Below are positions 34,770-42,053 of a DNA stretch of 64,000 bases, in pieces. Position 1 is the stretch's first letter. Each line of letters starts with the position of its first letter. Source of the stretch: Nitrososphaerota archaeon (GTDB lineage: Archaea; Thermoproteota; EX4484-205; JAAOZP01); contig JAAOZP010000014.1 of the NCBI GenBank assembly GCA_011605725.1, positions 1 through 64,000 on the forward strand. Reading direction: 5' to 3'. A program made the position numbers and the translations under genes. The notes beneath the pieces were generated by a model. It made no database searches. It was not told the DNA's origin and was given only the letters and a program-made list of their open reading frames with translations.

Positions 34770-35274
34770 TTGTTTTTATCAACGTATTCAGCTTCTTCAA
34801 GTATTCCTCCTTATTCATTCTGAACAAGGGTTCGCCGCACACGGGGCATTTGAAAAGGTTTTCAACAGCCTCGTCGAAAACAAGTATTTTATGACCTTCC
34901 TTCCCACAGTGGTAGAGCTCGTTGGCCTCGACGAACGCGAGCTTCTCCTTAAGCTTCTGCAGAATCATTCTCCTGTAGTTTGTCGCTATTCCTTCCGCCT
35001 GGTCTATAAGCGGCATCCATAGGAATATGCTTTTTATCTTGTCTCCCTCCTCCTTCTTCAATTCCTCGTAGGTTATCAAAGCCTTCTCGTAAAGCTTGAA
35101 AAGTATCTTCCTAACGTCTCCCACTCTTAACCCGGTTTTAGAGGATATTTGCTCTTCAGTAGCCTTCTTAAGCTGTATTAATGCTTCCGCAACCTCTATC
35201 GCCTCGTCTCCTCCTATCAGGCCTACGATCTGCGTGTAAAGGTGGCTTATGGCGTCAAACCTGTCCTCGCTCAA
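34747..35274 (-). CDS. tfe: Transcription factor E subunit alpha
   Basis: A 175-residue TFE-alpha: an N-terminal winged helix (VAEALIQLKKATEEQISSKT), a linker helix, and a C-terminal zinc ribbon (YHCGKEGH...FKCPVCGEPL) in which the first half has a Cys and His-like variant. It helps open promoters with TBP/TFB. It overlaps the aTrm56 gene by 20 nt. Confidence 0.93.
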   Translation of the reverse strand: MSEDRFDAISHLYTQIVGLIGGDEAIEVAEALIQLKKATEEQISSKTGLRVGDVRKILFKLYEKALITYEELKKEEGDKIKSIFLWMPLIDQAEGIATNYRRMILQKLKEKLAFVEANELYHCGKEGHKILVFDEAVENLFKCPVCGEPLFRMNKEEYLKKLNTLIKTIENEEKE

Positions 35275-35836
35275 CTTTCTCCTCCTCCTTGTAAAGCGGG
35301 TTCCTACATATTACTTTTCCCCTAGGCGAGGGAACCACGGAGATCCTTGCCTTGTAATGCTGCATATAGAGCTCCCTACCCTTGAAAAACCTGTCTAAGA
35401 ATATTGCGAGCGCAGCTATCTCTGAATGAGGCTGGTTCGTTATCGAAACATTATAGTCGGAAGCTTCATAGGCTTCGCGTGGAACCTTTCGGCCGCCGAT
35501 TATCACTAGGAGCCTGCCCGCCCCTCTGACGCGTTCAATAACGTTTTCAACAGGCATGCCGTACATCGTGAGGTGGATGATGAGGCTTCCCCTGCTTCTC
35601 CACTCCTCAACTGTTTTCAGCCAGTTTCCACTGTAGTCGACGCTTATTCTTCCACCCCAATCTTTAACAACCTTTCTGGCTTTCTCCTCAAGCTTAGAAT
35701 CCCTGTCCCCGTGAATGATGAACGATGATGCTCCGAAGGCTCTTGAAACAAGGAAAGCATGCATAGTTACCCTCTTATCCCTGAATATTCTGTGGCCGAG
35801 ACGGAGAACGCCTATTTCGCAACACTCCTGCATCAT
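35255..35836 (-). CDS. tRNA (cytidine-56-2'-O)-methyltransferase aTrm56
   Basis: A SPOUT-family enzyme for C56 in the T-loop of tRNA. IGVLRLGHRIFRDKRVTMHAFLVSRAFGA opens it, LIIHLTMYGMPVENVI is conserved, and LLVIIGGRKVPREAYEASDYNVSITNQPHSEI forms the knot. ATG 35836 (or 35833) is preferred because it lies 16 nt after the MBF1 stop and near the family start. The longer frame from 35884 would overlap MBF1. Confidence 0.92.
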   Translation of the reverse strand: MMQECCEIGVLRLGHRIFRDKRVTMHAFLVSRAFGASSFIIHGDRDSKLEEKARKVVKDWGGRISVDYSGNWLKTVEEWRSRGSLIIHLTMYGMPVENVIERVRGAGRLLVIIGGRKVPREAYEASDYNVSITNQPHSEIAALAIFLDRFFKGRELYMQHYKARISVVPSPRGKVICRNPLYKEEEKVERGQV

Positions 35837-35852
35837 GGCTAAAACTAGCCTC

Positions 35853-36389
35853 CTACTGTTCCGCAGCCTCGTCGCGCAAAACATCTCCCAGGGTTAAGGT
35901 TGAAGAAGGCTTCTTGACGAGATGCTGGGTTGGAAGCTTTTCTTCCCTCACAGTACTCGTTTTAAGCAGCTTTATTTTTAAAGCATCCTCTATCTTCCTA
36001 ATGTCAACCAACGATGGAGTTATCTTTCCAGATTCAATCTTCTTTACTAGAGACGTTTTTAAACCGGTTTTCTCACCCAGGTCCTCCTCGCTCCAGCCGA
36101 GTTCTCTCCTCCTATTCTTAATAAGCTCCTTATAATTGTCTACAAGCTCCATCGTCTCCGGTAGGGGAACAGTTTCAACAGGAGTTTTCTTCTCAACTCT
36201 TTTAACCATGGCTGGCTTGGCAACAACCGGTTTCTTAAGCAGGGCTCCACTAGGCTTGACAAGCATGCTTTCAACAGGAGTTTTCTTAGTAAGAGTGTTG
36301 AAACAGTCTGGGCAAACATTCATAACACTGCCCTCCACAATAACTCTCCTGAGCTTCGGCGACCTAGCTCCACATATCTCACATATCAT
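35853..36389 (-). CDS. MBF1-like transcription factor
   Basis: A 178-residue archaeal MBF1: an N-terminal zinc ribbon (MICEICGARSP...VCPDCF), a Pro/Lys-rich linker, and a C-terminal helix-turn-helix (RRELGWSEEDLGEKTGLKTSLVKKIESGK). In archaea it binds ribosomes or acts as a transcription coactivator. It heads the run MBF1-aTrm56-TFE-HDIG. Confidence 0.92.
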   Translation of the reverse strand: MICEICGARSPKLRRVIVEGSVMNVCPDCFNTLTKKTPVESMLVKPSGALLKKPVVAKPAMVKRVEKKTPVETVPLPETMELVDNYKELIKNRRRELGWSEEDLGEKTGLKTSLVKKIESGKITPSLVDIRKIEDALKIKLLKTSTVREEKLPTQHLVKKPSSTLTLGDVLRDEAAEQ

Positions 36390-36435
36390 TTTAAAGACGC
36401 TTAAGAGACTATGCGGGAAGCAAATATGCCTTTCC

Positions 36436-36789
36436 CTATTGGCCTGATTGAAGGAGGACTATTGCTTGAGCAATATCGCCCTCCGTTGTTATCAGCGCCT
36501 TCCTAGCTTCCTCAACACTTCTACCAGTCTGTTTCGCCACCAGCAGAACATCCTCCTCCTGAGGAACATACTCTTCCTTCTCCTTCTTCTCAACCATAGG
36601 CTCCCCGATAACCTGGTATATCTCCTGGCCACCACCAACCATCTTAGTCACAGTCGGAGAGTCGAAAACAATCCTCTCACTATCAGTCTCTATAATCACG
36701 CTTCTAACGCCCTGTACCTCTTCAATCCTTATCCCAAGCCTCTTGAGCAGACGTTCCTGCTCCCTCTTAGACCCGAATCTCAGTCCCAT
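36436..36789 (-). CDS. nac: Nascent polypeptide-associated complex protein
   Basis: A 117-residue archaeal NAC. The NAC domain (VQGVRSVIIETDSERIVFDSPTVTKM) is followed by a C-terminal UBA domain (VAKQTGRSVEEARKALITTEGDIAQAIVLL). It binds nascent chains at the ribosome exit. It lies 46 bp upstream of the MBF1 gene on the same strand. Confidence 0.94.
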   Translation of the reverse strand: MGLRFGSKREQERLLKRLGIRIEEVQGVRSVIIETDSERIVFDSPTVTKMVGGGQEIYQVIGEPMVEKKEKEEYVPQEEDVLLVAKQTGRSVEEARKALITTEGDIAQAIVLLQSGQ

Positions 36790-36832
36790 GGCTAACGGTT
36801 CACGATACTCTTCACCAGGGTTGGCTTAAACT

Positions 36833-37075
36833 TTACTTGGAGAAGCCTTCGATAGGCATCAGAGTAAGAGTGTTCCTCACACCCTCAATCTTCCTAATAT
36901 ACTTGCTTATGAATTCCTTAAGCTTCTCACTGTTCTCAGCCTCAACCTTAGTAATAATATCGTAGACGCCGAAAACAATCCAGGACTCTACAACCCCAGG
37001 AGTCTCCTTAAGCTTATTCAGAACATCGTTCTCAGTACCTATCTCAACATTCATCAAAACATATGCGTGAGCCAT
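36833..37075 (-). CDS. Lrp/AsnC ligand-binding domain protein (stand-alone RAM)
   Basis: An 80-residue protein that is only the ligand-binding RAM domain of Lrp/AsnC regulators, with no DNA-binding part: AHAYVLMNVEIGTENDVLNKLK, GVVESWIVFGVYDIITKVEAEN and RNTLTLMPIEGF. It probably forms dimers or octamers and senses a small molecule such as an amino acid, possibly modulating a full-length Lrp. Confidence 0.92.
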   Translation of the reverse strand: MAHAYVLMNVEIGTENDVLNKLKETPGVVESWIVFGVYDIITKVEAENSEKLKEFISKYIRKIEGVRNTLTLMPIEGFSK

Positions 37076-37282
37076 TTTCCCATCTAAGATTAATTCCCAT
37101 TAACTCCTTAATAAAACCTTCCCCGTCCCAGCCCCTGTTTAAGCCTAGCCGGCATTAAACAACCGTTAAAAACAGCAAGCAACACTAGAAACACTATATA
37201 TGGTTGAAACAGAGCGTAAACCCTATCTCATTAGCATGAAAAACCTTAAAAATCCGTCGCAAATGAAAACACACGGGGAACC

Positions 37283-37421
37283 GGGGCCATAGTCTAACCA
37301 GGCAGGACGGCGGGCTCCAGCCAAACGCAAGCCAGCGATCCCGGCGAGGGAGATGAGGAAAGGTTGGAGCTGGGAATATGAGAGACACCCGTGAATGGGC
37401 GTTCAAATCGCCCTGGCCCCA
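37283..37421 (+). tRNA. tRNA-Trp(CCA) with canonical-position intron
   Basis: Acceptor ggggcca pairs with tggcccc (discriminator A). The anticodon stem gcggg/cccgt surrounds ctCCAg|a, and the T-arm is gggcg-ttcaaat-cgccc. The two exons (38 and 35 nt) make a 73-nt tRNA. A TATA-like ccttaaaaa lies upstream. Confidence 0.93.
37321..37386 (+). other. 66-nt intron of tRNA-Trp, between positions 37 and 38
   Basis: The intron begins after ctccag and ends before acccgt, the usual archaeal site. It contains agatgaggaaa (box C-like, ~37351) and ggttggagctggg (~37362-37374), which is largely complementary to exon 1 around the anticodon. In other archaea this intron is a box C/D guide for 2'-O-methylation of the same tRNA. 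No perfect box D is seen, so the guide role is unsure. Confidence 0.65.
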
Positions 37422-37952
37422 CTCCCCTCTTAAGGGATTCTTTAAGCCAGCTTATAGAAACTTCCTGCTCCTTTCTCTCATGCCTTTTGGACTTTTTCCT
37501 TAACCCAAACTTGGCTAAAAGAGTATCGCGGACACTAAGTATTCCTTTCTGTATTCACCCTCTTCGAACACCAGATGCCAAAAAGCCTCCATATACGTCT
37601 GAAGTCCGTAGTGGGGAAGGAAGACCTCAATAGTGGCGAATTAAGGTCTGTCGAGGAGAAATTGACAAGGTTTTCATGCAGAAGAATCTTATTCGTGCCG
37701 AAGAAGGAGAAATTGCCTAAGGAACCCAATGGGATAGAAGTATGGGACGTTGACGCAATCCTCAATCGTGAACAGGAGAACTAGAAATTATCGCGTGTTA
37801 GCGTGCTTAATCTGCCCGAACTCTCCCTGTCCTCGACTACCAGCAGTGGATTTCCACGTTTTGAGAGTATTTCCTATCGGCTTGATTCCATTTGGATACA
37901 TTTTTCTAATTTCATCTATTCCTTTAGTAACTGTCTAACAAAAAGTTTAATT
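37422..37952 (+). other. Gene-poor stretch with a short open frame (37575-37784)
   Basis: The 530 bp after tRNA-Trp hold one open frame of 69 codons from ATG 37575. Its end (SCRRILFVPKKEKLPKEPNG, then IEVWDVDAIL) reads like the C-terminus of a larger protein, so this may be the tail of a lost gene. No clear gene is seen at 37785-37952. The stretch marks the left edge of the cassette island. Confidence 0.35.
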
Positions 37953-38591
37953 CTATAATACTTCGAGATTAAACCAGAATCTTGCTTTAGGATACTTCTT
38001 GTGGATTTCCAGGGCTTTCATGAAGAAGTCGCCGAATTTTTTGCCACGCCAGTTCATGGTTTCTATTGTACGATTCATGTTTTCCTCGAGCGTTGACTCT
38101 TTATGTGAAAACCATCGGAGGAGCCTCTTGGCGACCTCCATGTCCTGGGGGTCCTCCTTCGAGAGCAGAGTCTGCGACGCGAGACGGTTTATCTCGTCCT
38201 GCACCTCTTTCAAATCCAGTATCTCGCATGGCCAGAGCGCACGCTTCCCCCTTCCTCTTAGCAACCTCACGAACCTCGTCCTCACTTTTATCTTCTCCCT
38301 CAGGGAGTTGAACAGCCGGTAGGTCTCCTCAAAGTAGGAGAACGGTAGATCATAACCGAAGAATAGCGACATCGATAGCGATGCTTCGCGTATTTCCCGT
38401 AGATCTTCGTCATTATGGATGATATGGCATGTATGAATAAGCATTGGTATGTATTTGAAGCCCTTGAGCTGGAGAGCCTTGACATCGCTCCAGCCAAACC
38501 ATAAGCCCTCCTTATCAAGCCGCTCGATCTCCTCCCTAGCTTTTCGCGAACACCTGCTTGAGGCCTTTATGCCGAGGACGAGTTGCGTCAT
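37953..38591 (-). CDS. Cassette companion protein C (unknown family)
   Basis: A 212-residue protein of a family I do not recognise, with four members in this island. Conserved blocks are LQLKGFKYIPM (~40), ALWPCEILDLKEVQDEINRLA (~117), LLSKEDPQDMEVAKRLL (~142) and the C-terminal KKYPKARFWFNLE. No membrane segment, signal or metal motif is visible; it should be soluble and mostly helical. It starts 3 nt after the stop of a nuclease remnant. Its middle is identical in DNA over 124 bp to copy D on the other strand. Confidence 0.75.
   Translation of the reverse strand: MTQLVLGIKASSRCSRKAREEIERLDKEGLWFGWSDVKALQLKGFKYIPMLIHTCHIIHNDEDLREIREASLSMSLFFGYDLPFSYFEETYRLFNSLREKIKVRTRFVRLLRGRGKRALWPCEILDLKEVQDEINRLASQTLLSKEDPQDMEVAKRLLRWFSHKESTLEENMNRTIETMNWRGKKFGDFFMKALEIHKKYPKARFWFNLEVL
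38121..38244 (-). repeat. 124-bp perfect inverted repeat, left arm (pairs with 42371-42494)
   Basis: Inside companion C. The reverse complement equals 42371-42494 base for base by eye, including third codon positions, so it reflects a recent duplication or gene conversion rather than protein selection alone. Confidence 0.9.
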
Positions 38592-38594
38592 GCC

Positions 38595-38760
38595 TCAACC
38601 TCCAGTCCACTCCACACCTTTAATGAAAATCTTAAGCACATCCCTATTGCTTTTATAAAGCTCTTTAAGATACTCGAAGAGGGCTTTTGCATTCAGGGAC
38701 TGAGGCTCATCGTAGAAGCGGTACATCAGGATTGCATTCCCCCTCTTTTTTATAGCAATA
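38595..38760 (-). pseudogene. Nuclease remnant of cassette C (last ~50 codons)
   Basis: In the frame that ends TGA at 38595-38597, the sequence codes the C-terminal end of the cassette nuclease (LMYRFYDEPQSLNAKALFEY, then IFIKGVEWTGG). Everything upstream, including the PD-(D/E)XK residues, is missing and replaced by the end of companion B. Positions 38620-38717 are identical to 41928-42025 on the other strand. Confidence 0.8.
38620..38717 (-). repeat. 98-bp perfect inverted repeat, left arm (pairs with 41928-42025)
   Basis: Inside the nuclease remnant. Together with the 124-bp repeat it places two homologous blocks in the same order in the outermost inverted cassettes. Confidence 0.9.
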
Positions 38761-39349
38761 TGACATACCACCAGAACCTTGCACTGGGGTATTTTTTAGA
38801 AATGTCTATTAGATTCAGGAAGTAGCTACCGATATCCCTTACACATTTGTTTTCGAATTCTATCTCACGGTCGATTTTCTCCTCTAGTTCCATTTCCTCG
38901 TCCTTAAGAGAGCTGTGAGCAAGGAGCCTCATAGCCATCTTCCTATCATCAGGGTCCTCCTTAAACAACAAGGGATGCGTTACGAGCCTATGAACCTCGT
39001 TCTGAACCTCCTTAAGCTTAAGGACGTCGTTGGACCAGAGAGCATATTCCGCTCTACCCTTTGGTCTGACGATTCTAACATCGATTCTCTGCTTCAACTC
39101 CCTAAACGTTTTAATGATCTCCTCAAAGTAAGAAGGAGGAAGGCCGATGTAAGAGGATAGGAAATCTGAGGGCTCCTCGGCGATAAAGGATGCAGTATAC
39201 ACTATAGTCGGTACATACTTCAAGCCCTTATACTGCATGAGTTCTGTCTCAATCCAAAAGAAGCTCTTGCTCTTATACTGCTTAAGCTCTTTCCTAGCTT
39301 TCCACGGAGACTTGCTCGAAATCCTCAGCTTGAGATAGTAATTGCTCAT
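38750..39349 (-). CDS. Cassette companion protein B (unknown family)
   Basis: A 199-residue member of the companion family: MQYKGLKYVPTIVYTASF (~38), ALWSNDVLKLKEVQNEVHRL, LLFKEDPDDRKMAMRLL and a C-terminal SKKYPSARFWW. It is clearly related to copies A, C and D but is diverged in DNA. It starts 4 nt after the stop of a second nuclease remnant (39354). The open frame is intact, which suggests selection, unlike its nuclease neighbours. Confidence 0.75.
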   Translation of the reverse strand: MSNYYLKLRISSKSPWKARKELKQYKSKSFFWIETELMQYKGLKYVPTIVYTASFIAEEPSDFLSSYIGLPPSYFEEIIKTFRELKQRIDVRIVRPKGRAEYALWSNDVLKLKEVQNEVHRLVTHPLLFKEDPDDRKMAMRLLAHSSLKDEEMELEEKIDREIEFENKCVRDIGSYFLNLIDISKKYPSARFWWYVILL

Positions 39350-39353
39350 CCCG

Positions 39354-39690
39354 CTAGCCTCCAGTCCATTCTATGCCATTGATAAAGATTCTCAATCTTC
39401 CAGGATGCCTTCTACTTAGCTCCTCAAGGTAATCGAACAGCCCCATTGCATCCATGCTCCGAGGCTCCTCATAAAATCGATACATCAAAACTGAGCCCTC
39501 TTTCTCAGCAACATATAGGTATACATCAGCATCTTTTTTCAAGTCTTCAAGACCACCTGTTTCATATCCATGCTTAACCTCAATACTTTTCTTAAATCGC
39601 CTACATAATCAAAGAAACGGTCTATTTTCCGTAATCCTTCTGCCTTGGCCTCGAAACGGTTTCTCATCCGGGGGTTTCTACGTAAAGCCA
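39354..39690 (-). pseudogene. Nuclease remnant of cassette B (truncated and frameshifted)
   Basis: The C-terminal third of the cassette nuclease: the catalytic FDYVGDLRK is in one frame, and IEVKHGYETGGLEDLKKDAD through IFINGIEWTGG is in another, ending TAG at 39354. A frameshift lies at about 39600 between them. The N-terminal half is lost where it meets companion A. It is not expected to give a working enzyme. Confidence 0.8.
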
Positions 39691-40272
39691 GAACTTCGCA
39701 GTAGGATATTTTTTCGAAATATCTATCAGCTTCAAGAAATAGCTGGCGAAGTCTTTGCTCCACTTATTTTCAGATTCTATCACCTTGTCTATTTTATCTT
39801 CAAAAGTTAACTTCTCTTTTCCATGCCAATGAATATGGGGAAGAAGCTTTTCAGCTATCTTCCTGTCCTCAGGGTCTTCCCTCGATAGCAAATCGCCGTT
39901 AGCAAGCCAATTTACCTCATCCTGGACCTTCCTAAGGCTGAGGACGATGTTGGGCCAGAGGGCATAATCTGCCCTGCTCCATGACCTAACGATTCTAACA
40001 TTAACCTTCTGCCTTAATTCCTCAAATACCTTAATAACTTCTTCGAAGTGGGAGAGCGATAAGCCGATCCTAGAGGGCAAAAACTCAGAAGGCCTTTTAG
40101 GCACTCCGCTTGCAGCATAGATTATTGTCGGCATATACTTTAAGCCCTTTAACTGCAGTACCTCAATATCAGTCCACCAAATGGGGCGTTTATACTTAAC
40201 CTCCTTAAGCTCCTTCCTAGCCTCCCGCGGGGTCTTGCTTGAAACCCTTATCCTTAGGTAGTAGTGGCTCAT
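39664..40272 (-). CDS. Cassette companion protein A (unknown family)
   Basis: A 202-residue companion protein: IRVSSKTPREARKELKEV at the start, LQLKGLKYMPTIIYAASG, ALWPNIVLSLRKVQDEVNWLA, LLSREDPEDRKIAEKLL and SKKYPTAKFWLYVE at the end. Its ATG directly follows the TAG of the nuclease gene (40273-40275), with no base between, so the two are translationally coupled. Family and role are unknown. Confidence 0.78.
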   Translation of the reverse strand: MSHYYLRIRVSSKTPREARKELKEVKYKRPIWWTDIEVLQLKGLKYMPTIIYAASGVPKRPSEFLPSRIGLSLSHFEEVIKVFEELRQKVNVRIVRSWSRADYALWPNIVLSLRKVQDEVNWLANGDLLSREDPEDRKIAEKLLPHIHWHGKEKLTFEDKIDKVIESENKWSKDFASYFLKLIDISKKYPTAKFWLYVETPG

Positions 40273-40948
40273 CTAACCTCCCTTCCACTCCACACCTTTA
40301 ATGAAGATTCTTAACCTCTCAGGATGCTCCTTACTTAGCTCTTTAAGGTAATTGAATAACCCTATTGCGTTTTCGCTCTGAGGCTCATCGTAGAACCGGT
40401 ACATTAAGACCCAACCATTTTTCTCGGCAATGTACAGATATATATCGGAATCCTTTTTTTAAGTCTTCGAGGTCCCCTGTTTCATATCCATGCTTCACCT
40501 CAATGATCGCCTCATCCCCATCCTTTGTCACTCCTTTATAATCGAAAAATACGCATTCTTTGTTAAATTTTTTCTTCTCAGCCTCAATAAAATCATATTT
40601 ATGCTCCATCTCTGTAATCTTTCCACCCTCGCTTTCAAAGCGTATCTTCTCATAAAACATTGCTATAAAGTGTGCAGGTGCATTGGACGCCCTCCTAGGT
40701 ATTTGTTCATTTATGCCTATAATCGTTAGAGGAATATCTCCATCATCCTCATGTTTGACGAATAGCACATCCTTCAATAAAATATCCAGAACTTCGACCT
40801 CAGTGTGATATTCGAGGTAAATTATATTACGATAGTTCCCCCCTGTTTTCACGATTTCTGAAGTAACCTTCACCGACCTGCCGTCATCCCCTAGGGCTAG
40901 CCTGAACCCGATTGCGTCCCCGCTCTTAAGCGGTATTTCAAGGTTCAC
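40273..40948 (-). pseudogene. Cassette nuclease A, PD-(D/E)XK-like, frameshift in A7 run
   Basis: The first ~163 codons from GTG 40948 are open and include FYEKIRFESEGG, the FDYKG Asp and the IEVKHG Glu-x-Lys of a PD-(D/E)XK nuclease. At a run of seven A (40454-40460 on this strand) the frame slips. The continuation (IYLYIAEKNGWVLMYRFYDE to the end, TAG 40273) is in the next frame, and the B remnant has six A at this point. Either this is a pseudogene, or slippage on A7 makes some full product. Upstream of the GTG the frame stays open with good coding look (SFEVGDAGFKKPKG), so the true N-terminus may be longer. Confidence 0.65.
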
Positions 40949-41423
40949 GATACTGCCCTTGGGCTTCTTGAAGCCAGCGTCCCCGACCTCGAAGCTCCTA
41001 GACGCTAGCGCGCGCTATCTTTTGGCCAAAAATATTAGTGAAGTCTCCCTAGCTCAATGACGAGAGCACCCGCTTCCCTGAAGCTTAACACCCCACGAAC
41101 CCTAACCTCCTCCAGAAACTTTCAAACAGTATCTTGGTTCCTCAGGCTGTTCAGGCCTGCTCTAACTCCAACGTTAAGATCCTTAATAGGAATTTTACTG
41201 ACCTCTCACTCTCTTCATCAGTACTAATACTGGTTTGAATAGTATCCTGTAGGGATACCATATGCTAATCTTTCATCCTTAAACAATTTCTATGGTATCA
41301 TTAGAGCTAATTAATTTGATGAAGAGTTTCTTGATGGTGGTTTCGTTGAAACAGCAACATAGAGCCTTTTTATTGTTAGGAGAATATGGGTGTATAAAAA
41401 GGGTTTGCAGATGTTGTTTTAGA
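40949..41423. other. Gap between divergent cassettes with a decayed open frame (41035-41215, minus)
   Basis: On the minus strand a frame reads KIPIKDLNVGVRAGLNSL, then an in-frame TGA at 41122-41124, then KFLEEVRVRGVLSFREAGAL to TAA at 41035. It looks like a lost gene end; I do not recognise the family. The rest holds the promoter of the plus-strand cassette: tgtataaaaag at 41391-41401. Confidence 0.45.
41391..41401 (+). promoter_or_regulatory. TATA box of plus-strand cassette
   Basis: tgtataaaaag lies 24-26 nt before the expected transcription start, at about 41424-41427, where two in-frame TTG codons stand. This supports a leaderless start for the nuclease gene. Confidence 0.5.
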
Positions 41424-42050
41424 TTGTTGCTATATGCGTTTGAAGACAGGTCGGTGAAGGTTACCCCGGAGGTCGCGTGGGGAGAAGGCAACTACGATGA
41501 AATGATTAGTCTGAAGTACGAGCCCGAGTTCGAAATTATCGAGCATGATAGTAGCGTCACGCTGAAGGATGTCCTTATAATGAAATACAAAGATGCGGAG
41601 GGCGAGCATTTAACGATACGTGGCATAAACGAAAAGGTTCCAAAAAGCGCACTTGATAAACCTGAGCACTTCATAGCGATGTACTATGAGAAAATGCGTT
41701 TCGAAGAAATGGGTGGAAAAATTACGAATGTAGAGTATCCGCATGAAGTATATACGAACTGCATCTTCGATTACGTGGGTGAATGGAAGGGTTATAAAAC
41801 GTATGTTGAAGTTAAGCACGGGTATGAAGGAGGTTCAGACGAGGAGTTAAAGAATCAGGCCAACAAGTATTTAAGCGTCGTAAAGGAGGAGGTTGCGAAA
41901 GGTGTTAATGCGATCCTTATGTATCGATTCTACGATGAGCCTCAGTCCCTGAATGCAAAAGCCCTCTTCGAGTATCTTAAAGAGCTTTATAAAAGCAATA
42001 GGGATGTGCTTAAGATTTTCATTAAGGGTGTTGAGTGGGCTGGAGGGTAG
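41424..42050 (+). CDS. Cassette nuclease D, PD-(D/E)XK-like
   Basis: The only cassette nuclease with an uninterrupted core. The MYYEKMRFEEMGGKI helix, the Asp of FDY (codon 41769) and the Glu-x-Lys of VEVKHGYEGG (codons 41808-41816) fit a PD-(D/E)XK nuclease. The end (LMYRFYDEPQSLNAKALFEY, IFIKGVEW) is shared by all copies. The frame opens at 41292, but the first ~44 codons do not match copy A; TTG at 41424, just after a TATA box, is more likely, giving 208 residues. It ends 3 nt before companion D. Confidence 0.65.
   Translation: MLLYAFEDRSVKVTPEVAWGEGNYDEMISLKYEPEFEIIEHDSSVTLKDVLIMKYKDAEGEHLTIRGINEKVPKSALDKPEHFIAMYYEKMRFEEMGGKITNVEYPHEVYTNCIFDYVGEWKGYKTYVEVKHGYEGGSDEELKNQANKYLSVVKEEVAKGVNAILMYRFYDEPQSLNAKALFEYLKELYKSNRDVLKIFIKGVEWAGG
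41928..42025 (+). repeat. 98-bp perfect inverted repeat, right arm (pairs with 38620-38717)
   Basis: Inside nuclease D, exact reverse complement of the nuclease C remnant over 98 bp, from ttctacgatgagcc to ttttcattaa. Confidence 0.9.
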
Positions 42051-42053
42051 AGA

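Noticed and set aside
36448..36795. Long plus-strand open frame opposite the NAC gene
   Set aside because: Antisense shadow; the minus-strand NAC translation is a clear family match.
41122..41124. In-frame TGA read as selenocysteine
   Set aside because: No cysteine or redox motif context and the frame lacks any recognisable start; decay is simpler.
41243..41259. 6-bp inverted repeat gtatcc-tgtag-ggatac between the cassette groups
   Set aside because: Too short and not near a clear promoter or gene end to support an operator or terminator call.
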